From Marsupella aquatica (taxonomy: Eukaryota; Marchantiophyta), in NCBI GenBank assembly GCA_973895155.1, contig OZ316893.1, forward strand, positions 22,630,001-22,694,000: a stretch of 64,000 nucleotides of DNA. Reading direction: 5' to 3'. Made by a program: the position numbers and the translations under genes. Below, one piece after another: positions 14,101 to 26,159 of this stretch. Under the pieces are notes generated by a model that made no database searches, was not told where the DNA came from, and worked only from the letters and a program-made list of their open reading frames with translations. Within the stretch, counting starts at the first letter, position 1; each line of letters begins with the position of its first letter.

Positions 14101-15358
14101 TCCTTTCATCCCCCCACCCCCCAACTGCTCAAATCCTCCTTTTCCCTTTTTTCCTCCCTCTCCAGTCCCATGTTCTACTTTATTTCCCCTCGAAATATAT
14201 TTTCCCCAACTTCACCCAGCTTTCGGATCATTCTTCCCTCCCTCGTCACCCAATTCCTTTAGGCCCGCACATGCTACCTGGCCACCTGCTGCCATGGGCA
14301 AAGGTCAATTGCCTTTCTTGGACTCTGTCCTATGCAATCCCACCAAAACCGCTATACTATGTAATCCCACCAAAATTGGTCCATACTCTGTTTACAAATG
14401 GAGTTGTCGGTAGGAACCAATCTGACTAGGCCTATTTTCTAACCATAGACCATAGCAGTGCCCCTAGACCTCTCCTAAAGCCTACTTCCTTGGACTGCCA
14501 GCCAGTGTGCAACAGTTTGCCTCCCTGGCCAACGCCTGTGCAGGAATGGGGAGGAGAGGCAGAGGAGGGGAGAGGGGGAAAAAGGGAATACCTCATGCCT
14601 CCTTCCTTGCCATCGCCTCCCTAGCTTTGTCCCTGCCCTGAACAACCCCCCTCATCCCTCCCTTGCTCACCCTCTTCGCAAAGGTCAGCAACTAACTAGT
14701 TTTTTCTTCCACAACACTCCTGCATCAGCCACAATATCAACAATACCCTTGACCCCACTCTCAACATTTTCCTTGTTTCCACAGCACTTTTGCATGAACC
14801 AGAACATCAACAATACCCCTGACCCCACCCTTGACAATTTCCTTGTCTCCACAACCCTCCTTTGTCTCTCCTTTGTCTCACCTGGAATTCTTTGCCTCGC
14901 CTCAACAATTTCTCTGCCAAAGATATTGGGTCCCTATATTATAGATGGAAAAGTATAAAGGTCCAATCTTTGGGTAGTTTCTTTGAAGGTGTGTGATGAC
15001 TTTGGTGGAAACACTGGCAGGACCACCTAAACGCGTTCCAGGCTCTGTGCATGGACTGTAGCGAATTTCAGGACCTATATCCTGAATTGTTAGGAACAGT
15101 CGTAAAGATGAGAAGGTGCCTAAAAAGTCTACGTTCAATTCGTATGATCCAATCGTACATACCCATCTGGCCCAAGTCATGACTTTTCCATCCCCGCACT
15201 CTGCTGTTTCCTATGGAAAAGCTCTCCCCACAGCTCGCGTCGGCCATAGATGCCAGCGTCATAGCAGTCGTCACTCCCCAAACACCGTGTTATGGAAAAA
15301 GCACTTAGAAAAACAAAAGCTAGTCTTCAACTCTAGCGCAAGGGATGCCTTGCATTGG

Positions 15359-15365
15359 TATAAAA
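15359..15365 (+). promoter_or_regulatory. Probable TATA box of NLR copy A
   Basis: TATAAAA within GCATTGGTATAAAATTA, conserved at the same relative place in copy B (58248-58254). It lies about 100 bp upstream of a conserved uORF and about 300 bp upstream of the NLR-coding sequence. Confidence 0.5.
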
Positions 15366-15461
15366 TTATGCATCTCTTCCACAACCACGGGAATTTAAGC
15401 TTCCGAGACCTCCTATCTGGATGGACTGGGGAAATTCTACCGTTTGAGCTGAATCTCCAGC

Positions 15462-15491
15462 ATGAATCCGAATGCATCTCCGATTTACTAA
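15462..15491 (+). CDS. Conserved 9-codon upstream ORF, copy A
   Basis: Encodes MNPNASPIY then stop. Copy B has MDPNASPIY at the same place. It lies downstream of the putative TATA box, so it could be in the 5' leader. Its translation is not shown by the sequence. Confidence 0.35.
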   Translation: MNPNASPIY

Positions 15492-15659
15492 GGATTACTT
15501 TCAGATCTCAGTTGCTGTAAAACCATGTTTGGAGGATTATCTCTGTAACCGTTACATGCGTCCGAATTCTCCACTGCTTGATCACGGATTGTTTTCATAT
15601 CTCAGTTTCTGTAAAACTGTGTATGTCATAATCCGAACTCCTTTCTTTCATTCTTTCAG

Positions 15660-18600
15660 CAATCTAGGTATTTAGCACAGACTCCCGCGTCATTGCCTTT
15701 TGGTCCGGATAGAAACTATGTGCCAATTGCGAATTCGATTTTGCCTCTACGAAATGCACTGGAAAATACAGAAGGGCCCCGAGTAGTGACAGTTTATGGA
15801 GGCCCAGGAATCGGGAAGAGCAGCCTAGTGAAATACTTGGCCATTCACTACCAAGAAGAGCAGAAGCGACTTGGAATGGACGCATCTTTCCCTCACGGTG
15901 TGTATTACCTCTGGTGCGGACATGATGCACGGAACAGAGTACAGCAGCTGCAACGTGAACTCCTGGAGAATCTTGGGTTTGGAAGTGGATCTGCAACTCC
16001 AAATGGCTCTACCAGCACTGGTACTGATGTACAAGAAGCGGATTACACTGCTTTGTCTTCAAACAAAATCAAACTCAGATCTCGCTTGGCTGAGCAGGAG
16101 TCGCTGGTCATCTTGGACGACTTATGGCAGCCTGAGGTATTGCAAGAGCTCATCGTTCCTGCAAAGGGTGTTAAATATTTGGTCACATCCCAAATCAGAG
16201 ACATTCACCTTGTAGCTGAAAAGATCCAGATAAACAGGCCCACTCTCAGAGAATCTATCCAGATCTTGGCTAATTATACCGACGGACTTCCAAGAAAGGG
16301 TGAATTTCCTGACAATATCAAGGTACGCTTTACAGCTCTGTTTCGTCAGATTTTCAGTAATTGATGTTTACCGCTAGCGGATAAGGTTTTGGCAAGGCTC
16401 TATTTCGAGTACGTAGGCTTTGGAGAAATGAAGGCATGAGCCCAATTCTCATATGTAAGGCAGCCGCTGTGACATTTCCAATTAGCGTAGTCTTGTGACT
16501 GATATTTAACACTATTACTTGCCTCAAGCAGAGCATTGCAATGGATATTATTGGACTGTTAGAGTTCCACCCGCTGTCTTTGGCCAACATTGGCATCAGC
16601 ATAAACAGGAGTCGGGCAACTGATATAAAACAGTGGAATGTGATAAAGAAACATATATACAACCACCTTGATGAAAGTGATTACAGTCCACCTGCCTATG
16701 AGAAGCCATACGGTCTTCCCGTGAGTGTGTCGATGATGCTGATGGTGGAGTCGCTACCTGCAGAGGCACAACGGCTCCTTTTCTTGGTGGCTTTGTTGAA
16801 GGGTGTAGAATTGCCTGAACCACTAGTGAAGTATTTCTACAGCTTTATGCAAAAGAAGAATTTTCTGTTGAAGTTTAATCATCATGAGAGGTGTTTAGAA
16901 GATAAGTCACTGCTTCAATTGGCCATAGGAGGAGATGGCACAATTCTGGACATTCATGGGTTGAGGACGCACTACATTTTAGACAGGAAAAAGCCTGAAG
17001 TAAGATCAATAGGTTCTCAAATATTAGCTGCCAGTGCGGGTCAAGATGTAGCTAAGCTTGTGAGGACGGGGGGAGCAGAGGAAACACTAGTTGCTGTTTT
17101 GAGCGCAATGTACTACGATGAATCGCTCGAAGATATTGCAGCGGGCACTTTCGCGAACCATGTTCGTTTGATCAATGGTGCGGTGGTTCCACGGAACTTG
17201 AATATGGAGAAAGACAGACTTGATCTCGTTAAGAGTGCACGACGAAAACACTACGGAATCCGAGACCTTGTTTGGCTCTTGAATGCTGATCATGAAGAAG
17301 ACAGTTGGGAACGACAAGCCCACGAGTCCACAAAGAAGGTATGGTTTATCATTGCCTAGGAGCAAGTTAAAATGTCGAGATTACAATGAATTTTAATCAG
17401 AACTTGTCTCAGTTGTTTTGATATATTGATTCGAAATCAGTCGTGCGGTGCGTGTTATTATTAAAGATCTTTTTCGGTCAAACCAAAGATGTGATTAATT
17501 TTGCGTAGACCTAAATTTTAGTCCAAGAAGAAACGCGATGTCCTTCATAGGCTCTTCGTACCCATCACATTGTATAATTCTGAAGTGAGTGAAGTTTCCT
17601 TGCTGTTTGGATAGTACCCACATTTATCAATGACTTATCATTCGGGGTTTTGGTGATTGTGACAGATTATCATCAAGTACGTTTGCCAAGGAAAATTGGA
17701 GGACCATAGTATGGCACACCTACTACGACTTCCCCAGGCCACCTCAGCAGCATGTAGAGCACTCAGGGCTCTTTATCATTGCCATGCAGAAGATTTCTTT
17801 CAGCACAATATAACTTTTTCAGAAGCATATGTTGAGACGATGCACAGTCTGTTGGATCTATTCCATAGCAATGCCATATCAATGGACGAACGAATAGATG
17901 TCATCAATGCTTTTCTGCATATTCTTGATTACGAAAGCAAGGACTACATCCGCAAATTTGCCGCAGACTATGAGAAACTCTTTGCCATGAAGTCAAATAA
18001 TTATTTAAGTGAGTGTACAACATTTGCTTTGCGATCGGATTGGCGTGGTAGAGGGATTCTTACGATGGCAGAGTTTCCTGGACTTTTGGAGTCAATCGTT
18101 GTGGTACTAGTAGAACCTGAGAATGACGAGTTAAAAAACGAGGCAGTATGCCTTTTAAGTTGTTTCTGTCAGCACAGGCGTTTGGCCACGAGAATTGCTG
18201 CTTTGCCGGATGCGCTTAATGCGCTCTTCAAGCTTTTCTTATCCGAGGATGAGCTCCCTAATCGCTTCCTCGATGGCGTCCCCGATGGGTTCTTATCAAT
18301 TGTACGAAATGGGTGCGCGGGAGCTCTCCTGCTTAACCTTTCACATATACCGGAAAACAGGAGTAAACTGGGGGCAATCTCAGGCATCTGGGATGGCCTG
18401 GGAGGTATTCTCAGTAAGCTGGAGAGTCAGGAAGACCTGCACTACCGTCAGAAGCTACAGGCTTGTGACGCCGCCGGAATTCTGGGGTATCTGGCATTGG
18501 AGGAGGATCTTAGAGCCACCATCGCTTCATTTCCTGGCGTTATGGAAGGTTTGTTTGTCTTGCAGTGGATCGAGATAGTTATCGAAGCTACTTCCACTGA

Positions 18601-19538
18601 CATGACGGCTAGATATTATTATTCAACAAGAGCATTGATAATACTGTACTCCAAGGAACTGGCTGTCGCAGAATTAACTGACATGCCACCGATAGAAGAC
18701 TTGGAGAAGTTGTTTGCTTCCGACAACCTTAATGTGTCGAAAGCCATGATACATAAATCTTATTTCAGTCTGTATTGGACTCGACTTCTGGCATGTATTC
18801 AGATCAAATCCTACGCAGAAGGCTTGAAAAATGTGGATCTAGCTCACTGTCATGCCGATCTGGTCCGAGAATTCGGTTCGGAGAATCTGGTCTGTCAAAT
18901 TAGCAGTTTCGGGATCCAAAATTCCATTCATGTCTCCCCCGAAAGCCCATTAAGGTGAGGAAACCTTTTCCTGTGGATCTAAAAATCCACGCCTGTCCCT
19001 GCCAGTTCATTTTGCCTACAGTGTATTGTTTTTGAGATGTAATATCTCGTCACAGGTCGTTAGTACTCAAGGTAATAAATTCATCGCTGACCAGAGTCCT
19101 GAAATTTCTTTCCTAACAACCGATAACTCCCTTATTAAACGCCTTCCAACCGCTGTGATACCTTCGGCTTGTCTCTGACTTAACACTACTAACTGCAGGG
19201 ACTGTCGCACATTTCTACAAGCTATGCTTGAGGACTACTCAGGAGCCTTGCTGGCTACAAACAGGAGAGTTGAGGAGTATAAAGAACCTTCACGGGACAA
19301 CTTGGCTGAGAGGGGAGTACTGAAGAGGCTTTCTGGAGATTTGCAAGGAGGCCTGGATGACTTAAATGCTGCCACTGTCGCACGTTACGGACTGAGTGAC
19401 GAATGGGATGTCCTGTGGCAACGAGGTTACGTGAAGTATTTGATGGGCGACAAGACAGGGGCCAAGGATGATGCAGAATCTGCCCAACGCTTGAAACTTG
19501 ATGACTTTTTAAGGAAGTCCGTGGACCCTTGTATTTAG
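15660..19538 (+). pseudogene. NLR copy A: NB-ARC-armadillo-TPR receptor lacking its N-terminal domain
   Basis: Exons 15660-16323, 16532-17338, 17666-18954 and 19199-19538 join in frame by GT-AG introns. Visible NB-ARC motifs: P-loop GGPGIGKSS, kinase-2 SLVILDDLW, RNBS-B-like KYLVTSQIR, GLPL-like HPLSLANIG, and IHG at the usual MHD position (LDIHGLRTHY). Exon 3 encodes armadillo/HEAT-like helical repeats and exon 4 two TPR-like units (RGVLKRLSGDLQGG; QRGYVKYLMGDKTGA). Compared with copy B, about 500 bp coding for the N-terminal helical domain is missing, and sequence equivalent to about 59056 is joined directly to AGCAATCTAGG. The first in-frame ATG (15877) lies after the P-loop, so a normal receptor is unlikely. 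From the breakpoint on, the frame is open to the end, so the loss is recent or the remainder is still constrained. Confidence 0.82.
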
Positions 19539-19844
19539 GTGAAAGATGAACGTCTTTGGGAGCTTAAGAAAACACCAGTAACCTATTTGGGGCTTTCGCT
19601 ATAGCTTCCTCCGAAATAGTTCTAGCAGATGTTTTTCCGGCCACATGACCTTGGCTACGCCTAATATTTCTGTGTTGTTACGATTTGACCTTAAAATCAT
19701 TTGGCGAGATCTTTACGGGATACTTTGGCATTGACGTTACTTAGGTAGACTGACTGTTTGACTTATCGAATCAAGTGCAAATTTATTTGAAATATGCATA
19801 GTTTTATTGGGTGATCATGTTATGATTCTGTGATGTAATGGCCA

Positions 19845-20435
19845 GTGTCACCCATTTTACATCTCCATGTTCTCACATTCATTCTCCTCAACAATAACAA
19901 ATGCACAATAATGATTAAAATGATAACATTTTTGCAGCAATCACAAAAACCATCAAACAATGACATTTTGTATGCTATATTTTTTTTCAGCACAGAGAGA
20001 AAAAGTTTGTCTCCATTTTTTTTTGTGTTTCCTCAACAACCTTGCTTCACCTCGACATTTTTTTCCCATTTCAACATCTGTTATTCACCTCAACATCTTT
20101 TGTGCAATGCATGGGCTGTAATTTTTTGTGTTCTTGAACTCACCACGACATCTTTCCCTCACCCTCGACATCTTTTCTCATTTTTTTTCACTTTGACTTC
20201 TTTTCCTCACCTCAACATCTTTTTCTCTCATTCACAACTTTTTTCACACCAACATCTTTTCTTTGCCTCTAAATCTTTTTCTCTCATCGACAACTTTTTT
20301 CACACCAACATTTTTTCTTCATCTTGACATCTTTTTCTCTCATTGACAACTTTTGTCACACCAATTTTCTTCACCTTGACATCTTTTTTCACCTCAACGT
20401 CTTTTGTGCAACGCACATGCATTGGGCTAGTAACA
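19845..20435. repeat. Pyrimidine-rich minisatellite
   Basis: Diverged tandem units of the type CTCAACATCTTTTTCTCTC followed by (T/G)ACAACTTTTTTCACACCAAC occur between about 20200 and 20370. The segment ending CATCTTTTGTGCAATGCATGGGCT near 20090-20120 recurs at 20392-20430. Non-coding. It lies between NLR unit 1 and CACTA-1. Confidence 0.6.
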
Positions 20436-20535
20436 TATGAAAAGGGGATGAGAATCCATCAACGTGCCCAAGGTAAATAGCTCAATGATCAAATCCTTCC
20501 ACACTCCCTACCACCAGCAAACACTACAACACTAT

Positions 20536-21060
20536 CGGTCGGTTTTGCGAAGACAATCTCATCGCAACTAACAAGCCCCTGATTTTCATAATTCTGGCCA
20601 TTGCGAACATACGCGCATCGCACCACCTTCGCACTTTGCGAACCTAATAACTTTGCACGCGGACCATCGCAACGGCATCGCAACACCATGGCAAACTGCG
20701 AAGCTAAGAGGTTCGCAAGATTCAATACTTGTGCGATCCATTATACGTCGCATAAGGTTCGCAAACATACACGCACACGTCCCGCGTGGGCGTCGATATT
20801 TGAGAAGGATTTACCATCGCATCATATTTGCAAAATATACTGGTTCAATTGTTTTGATGGGGATTGTATGACAAAGAGCGATACCGGTGATTTCAGAAGT
20901 TTGTGAACGGTTTCGATTAGGAAAGTGCGATCCTAGAAGTATCACAAAAACCCGACATATTTGGATCTGAAGTTCTGAAGTTAATTGACTCAAAAAGTGC
21001 GACGCCTTGGGGTTTATATTGTGCGATGGGAATGAGTTCTTAAAGGGTTCGCAAAATTAT
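20536..21060. promoter_or_regulatory. Left subterminal motif cluster of CACTA-1
   Basis: Many copies, in both orientations, of a TTGCGAA/TTCGCAA core and the related ATCGCAAC (for example near 20546, 20560, 20598, 20636, 20677, 20697, 20715 and 20757). Subterminal arrays in En/Spm bind the TNPA protein. By analogy these should be the binding sites for the accessory protein of this element. Confidence 0.7.
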
Positions 21061-21969
21061 GATCACAGAGGATTCAATACATTATTTGCAAGGGGTTTTC
21101 CTTGGGACCCAATGTGGAAGGCAAAATTGTTGTTTTATAAAATGGAAAAGCATGAACAAAATGATAGGGCTTCAAAGAACCCTATACATGGACAAGAGGG
21201 GGGAAATATCTGATGCTAGGTCCGCCCTTCTAAACCTATGCTGCCTCTTCCTACCCTAAGCTCCGGCATGACAAGTCACTCTCATGCATGTATCTCTACA
21301 AAATAACTAGAATGGGCTCTTGTGGCTCCTCTTGGTTGGCTTCTTGGCTGGCTTCTTGCCCTTATCCTTCCGGGGATCCTGTTGGTGACGGGTGCGTGAT
21401 GGCCGTCGGCGCTCCTGCTCCTGCTGCTCCTCTGGCTCCTCCTGCCCCTCCTGCTCCTCCTCCTCATCCGCAGGGTCCTCCTCCTCCCCCTGGTCATCAA
21501 CATGTGCTGATGACACACGACTACCACCACTACCACGGTGGGAAGAACCTACCTCACGACTACTCCCCCCCCCCCGAGCACCACTAGTACCAGGAGTAGC
21601 CCCCTCATCGTCATCACTACTACTCACATCAGCACCCAACCCCTCAGGCTCATCCGAATCCTGCATCCATTACATATCATTAGTTTCCGCAAGACATAAA
21701 GGGTCACTCACAATGTTCGCATGCTAATCATATGGTTCACACTTAGACACTTACAGTAGCCAACTCGGCATCTACCATCACAAAGAGGTACTTTCGTCCA
21801 TGCTCTATCGCCACCTCAATATGCTTTTTTGATATCTTCCTTTTGTACCTCCGATACTGCCATGCATAAAACCAATTAAAATTGGTTAAATTTGCCCTTA
21901 AGCATACCCTATAGCCACAAGTGACGCCTAAATCCTCAACTACTAAACACGACCCAAAAAAATTTTTTA

Positions 21970-22165
21970 ATTCAAATTTGCGAACCTATAAGCATGGCAA
22001 CTTGCGAACCACATTTTTTGCGAAGGCGTTGCGATGGAGTTTGCGATGCGCATTTGTTCGCAAAGGCATCGGAAAATTGAAATGGAAAAAGTCCATGATA
22101 GACTTTGCGAGGGGTTTGCGAACAAATGCGCATCGCAACACCTTCGCAAACTGTGTTCCCGAGAG
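21970..22165. promoter_or_regulatory. Motif cluster inside intron 1 of the CACTA-1 accessory gene
   Basis: Repeated TTGCGAA, TGCGATG and ATCGCAAC cores (near 21977, 22012, 22029, 22049, 22117 and 22133), the same family as in the element ends. It lies within the intron between 21857 and 22323. CACTA-2 has its own motif family clustered in the equivalent intron. Confidence 0.65.
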
Positions 22166-22446
22166 TTTTTAAAAATTTGCCAAAAATTCTAAGTGTCAGA
22201 GTTGCCCTAAACTAGTAACCAAGCAAGCATGCACAACAGCAAGAACATTCGGGGATGTCATTCACTTGCATTGCACAACTCTGAAAGGAATAGAGAGGTT
22301 AGGCACAAGCAAGAGGCACTCACAAAGTGTGACTTGAGGCCGGGGAGCCCGCCTTGACCCAACTTGTGGACTGGATTGGGGGTGGATTTCACTCGTTTGG
22401 CTGCATCTATGAAACGCTTGGGTGGCTTTCCCTCCTGGTCGGCCAC

Positions 22447-24864
22447 TGTGACGCCAATGACATGGTCCTTATTTTGTAATCTGATTAAGTAGGTTGCTGT
22501 ATGCAAGGAGTAGCTATTGATATTGCATAACAATTAACAAGATGGCAAGAATAAGGGCAATCATGGCGTTAAGAGTAGGGAAATAAAAGCTATGTCGCGG
22601 GTGGTCGATGACCATATCTCTTTCAATATGTCACCAAATCCGGATCTGTAAAGAGCATTGGAAAGATCTGGTCAAGGCGAGTAAAATCAATATAAAACAC
22701 TCGGGAAACAGAGGTGTATTAAGGAAGATACGGCCTGATTAGTGTGACGGGTTAACTTGTGGCCGGAATTAGCGGGTTCGGCTTCAGTTTCGGGTTAACC
22801 CAAGCTCGACCACGGCTTAGCTTATGTGAGCACGGCTTTGGCTTAGCTCAGGTCAGCACGGCTTCAGCTTAGCTCAGGTAAGCACGGCTTCAGCTTAGGC
22901 TTAACCCGGGTTCGGATTAGATTGATCCCGGGTTAGACTTAACTCAGGTTAGCCTAAACTCGGGCTCAGGTTAGCATAGGTAAGCTCGGGTTCGGGCTCA
23001 GCTTAGGCTAGGATAGCGGATAGCGGGTAGCGGCCTAACCCGAGACCACGGGTTAGCTCTACTCGGGTTAGATAGGATAGCTAGGTTAGCCGAACTCGGG
23101 TTAGCTATGTAACTTGGGTTAGCGCAATAGTGAGTACCCCCTCTCGGTTACGGGGGCATAACTCTCTGTGTATTTGACCAAATCGGCTATAATTGACCTC
23201 GTTGGAAAGAGGAGCTCAAGCCGCTTCCAACGCTGTTATCCACGCAGCAAATGGTTGAATACAGAAATCGGGAGAGGAGGCGTAAGCTCGCGAAAACCAT
23301 GGAGGAGGGCCGAATCCGAAGTACATAGCCAATTCGAGATAGAAATAAAGTTGCGAGTTAGGGTTCAGTAGTTAGAGATAGTGGCGGCTCTGTTAGGGCT
23401 GGGATGGGGCTCCAGCAGCATAGCATCCACCCATTTGGGCTCAATGAGAGAGTATATAGAGCAGCCCTCCGGTAGAGGCAGCGGGGGAACTTCAGTTGTG
23501 TGATCTCACTTAGACTGAGCAGCAGGGAGGAGCTCTGTGCAAGCAAGGCTGGACTTGGACGCTGCGTGTTGGGGAGAGCTTGGTTGTGCTATTACTCAGG
23601 GAGTAATCAGCCAAGCTTCACAGCAACGGGTTGCTAGGTTTGCGAGCTGGATTGTGGCTCTTTCTAGTGGGCAACACAACTGAGTTCTTTTCCCCCGATA
23701 CAGAGCCTTGGTGAAGGTGATGTGTTGGTGATTGTAAACTGTGGGGAGGATTTCAATGCGATTTGCGATGGGCACATTAGGGAGGCTGAGGTACTGATTT
23801 AGGGGCAACAGGAGGAGCATTTATAGTTCAGTCTGGCAAGGCTACGAGATCCATGGGGAGTCCCGGCCTTTGTCTGGTGGAGAGCACTAAGGGATCTATG
23901 GCCAGAGCTGAGCTTGCAGGGCAAGCATGAGGCCGGGCCTCATTGTAGTCTGGGGTAGATCACCGTTAGGCCTGGTACCAGCTTTGAAGTCGAGTCAACT
24001 GTGCATGCGTACTTGACATTCTGAAATGGAGGTGTGAGATCTGTATGTGCCCCCAAGAATGAAGTGCAGTGAAGGAGGTTGAGTTCAGGATTGAGTTTGC
24101 AAGGCAAGTACGGGATTGGTTCGAGTCCAATCTGCCGTCGCAATCTGGAGTGAGCCGGGCTCAGGTTCAGGATTGAGCTTGCATGGCAAGCACGGGGCTT
24201 GCGGGGCAAGCACGTCGCAATCTGGAGGAGACAGCCTTCGGGCCTAGTGTTCGGATCAAGTGTTCTCAGTGAACTATTGTGCACATCTTTGAATCCAATT
24301 GAGTTTTCCTTTCAGGCCTCATTTCTCTCATGGATGTGTGTGTGTGTGAGGCAATCTGAGTGTATGATGAGACTAGCAGCGCCACTGAGAGGTGTACCGG
24401 GTGCATTGAAGTGGGTTGGGTGAGGGCTGTCACAGCTCTAATTGCTGAGAGTGGAATGGCAGAGTGGTGGGGCAATGGCTTAGAAGTCCCTAAGCTGGGA
24501 ATCAGTCAGGAGTCACTGGTTTATGGGTACATTACGGCGGTGGAATAGAAATATACCTATGACAGTAAGCATACGTATAGACCTATGTGCACCGTAGCGC
24601 TAGGCCTTGTGTGTACGGGCCCGATATGAAGACCCCTTCTCACCAGAACTATCATGAGCGCAGATCTGATCCCCAACCTTGGTTCCTTGGGATTGAGCTT
24701 GGGTGATGTGTGATAGAGCTTTGCTATGATAGTCTGGTGTTAAGGGCATAAATTGGTGTTTACCGGCCTTCACAACATCCCTTCGTGATCCTCAGGTACA
24801 AGGAGATGGTTTTGGCACCCATAGTGACGTCTTTGGTGTTAAGACCCATGTCAATCGCGTGACA
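22447..24864 (+). mobile_element. Solo LTR 1 (2418 bp) of a long-LTR retrotransposon family
   Basis: Begins TGTGACGCCAATGACATGG and ends GTCAATCGCGTGACA, with a perfect 5-bp target duplication GCCAC (22442-22446 and 24865-24869). No second LTR, primer site or internal region is present, so it is a solo LTR left by recombination. It contains a TATA-like GAGTATATAGAGC at about 23450 in plus orientation, and a 5' third full of short repeats of the type GCTTAGCTCAGGT (22800-23115). It interrupts exon 1 of the CACTA-1 accessory gene. Confidence 0.92.
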
Positions 24865-25889
24865 GCCACCTTCTGCATCTCAGCTACCTTCTGCTCAAGT
24901 GGCTTCAGGTCGTGGTCAGGGGGGAGCTTCCCGGCCTCCTTTGCTTTCAAGGCTCGATCTAGATTGCCCTTCCACTCTTCCAACTCGTGAGCTGCCTTAA
25001 TTTGCACCTCAATCTTGTAAAACGAATTCCATATGTCCTCGGTGAAGTGGAGGGGTCTGTGCAAGTTCTTGTATGATCTCAAGTCTTTCAGGTGGGCTCT
25101 AATCTTCATCCTGTCATGGTATCGCATTTGAGACATAGAATTTGAAATCTTATCTGCCAACCATTGCTCATCTATGTCAGGCCCATTGCGAAATGCATCC
25201 TTGATTTGGTTGATGACCCTCTTTCGCTCTGCCTTCTCAATCTTCCCCCACTGCATGCCTCATGAGAAATTGCTTGTGATAATCTGCTTGATTGTGCTCT
25301 TAGCCCCTGCATATGCTAGCTCAGTTGGAGTCCCACTCGTCTCCAAGGCAATGAATGGAAGTTTTTTTCTTGCTTCCTCTTTCTGACGTTGCTCCTCCCT
25401 CTGTTTTCGAATTGAATCTCTCTCCTCTCTTCTCTTTTGCTTCTCTAGGGCTTGAGGAGAGGCAACTCCCGACTTAGTTCTTTCCTCTCTCTTCCTTTTT
25501 TTCTCTCTAGCCTTCTCTTCAGCTGCGGCCCTCTCCTCCCCCTCTCTAGTAGCTTGTCCTGCTACAATCCCAGTTTGCAAAACCTGTCCAAGAATGGCAC
25601 TCAAAGAGGCAAGCCCTGCTGGAGAATTGAGATTCACTTCTCCCAATTGTGCAGCACTGAGATGTTGGGCCACTAAGTCTGCCCAGGCATTCTTCTCTTT
25701 CTCCGGATTTCCCCCATTGCCACTACCACTACCACTACCACTACCACCTTGCCCTCCACTCCCCTCACCGGTAGCCATAGCTCCCCTCTCTCACAGTCTC
25801 CCTCGTACTGTTGCGCGCGCCCCGGCCCTTCTCGTCTCGCTCAAAAACTGAAATGAGCCCGAATGCGAGCTCCCGCCGATGTTTATGCC

Positions 25890-26115
25890 GTTCAAAAACG
25901 GGTTTGCGATGACATACGCATGGGAAACTGCGAAGCCCGCGCCCTCGCAAATAGTCTCGCAACTTACTAGGCACTTCCGAATCTATTCCCTTCGCAAGGC
26001 CATCGCAACCCGTAGAAGACCCAAAAAATCGTTCTCGGCCTCTGTTTTTGCGAAGTAAGTGCGAAGGCCGTAGGTTCGCAAAAAGATTCTCTAACTTGGA
26101 AATAATTTGCGAGGC
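25890..26115. promoter_or_regulatory. Central motif cluster of CACTA-1 (divergent promoter side)
   Basis: TTTGCGATG, ACTGCGAAG, CTCGCAA, TTCGCAAGGCCATCGCAAC and TTTGCGAAG cores lie just upstream of the accessory gene ATG (25778). They match the subterminal motif family and may let the accessory protein act on its own promoter. Confidence 0.6.
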
Positions 26116-26159
26116 AGGTCTTATCGGTTTAGGGTTGGAAAACACTTTGGGGTGTCAAA

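Larger units (their letters stand above)
14100..19795 (+). repeat. Segmental duplication unit 1 (NLR copy A and its flanks)
   Basis: From about 14690 to 19795 this aligns throughout with 57560-63220 in the same orientation. The first 0.6 kb (14100-14470) has diverged matches near 33700-33860 and 35760-35870, for example ACAAATGGAGTT followed by GG(T/C)AGGAA(C/G)CAATC. I read this as one tandem duplication whose second copy was later expanded by transposon insertions. Confidence 0.8.
21307..25778 (-). pseudogene. CACTA-1 accessory (TNPA-like position) gene, interrupted by a solo LTR
   Basis: Three exons on the minus strand. Exon 1 runs from ATG 25778 to 24865 and resumes at 22441-22324 after the inserted LTR. 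Exon 2 is 21856-21755 (102 bp, phase 0). Exon 3 is 21660-21307. The protein starts with a Gly/Ser-rich tail (MATGEGSGG), then a K/E/R-rich coiled coil, a conserved helical block (KIEKAERKRVINQIK...), the motif HKLGQGG, and an acidic Ser/Asp/Glu-rich C-terminus ending in basic KKPAKKPTKR. An in-frame TGA sits at 25258-25260. The layout matches the gene at 53081-55189 in CACTA-2, including the exon 1 donor position and the length of exon 2. Divergent from the SET gene. A DNA-binding or silencing-control role is inferred from position only; no known domain is recognised. Confidence 0.72.

Noticed and set aside
19845-20435. 160-codon open frame between NLR copy A and CACTA-1
   Set aside because: It is the translation of a pyrimidine-rich minisatellite with no start context or domain.
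21288-21727. Plus-strand Ser/Cys-rich open frames
   Set aside because: Antisense to exon 3 of the CACTA-1 accessory gene, whose exon structure is supported by comparison with CACTA-2.
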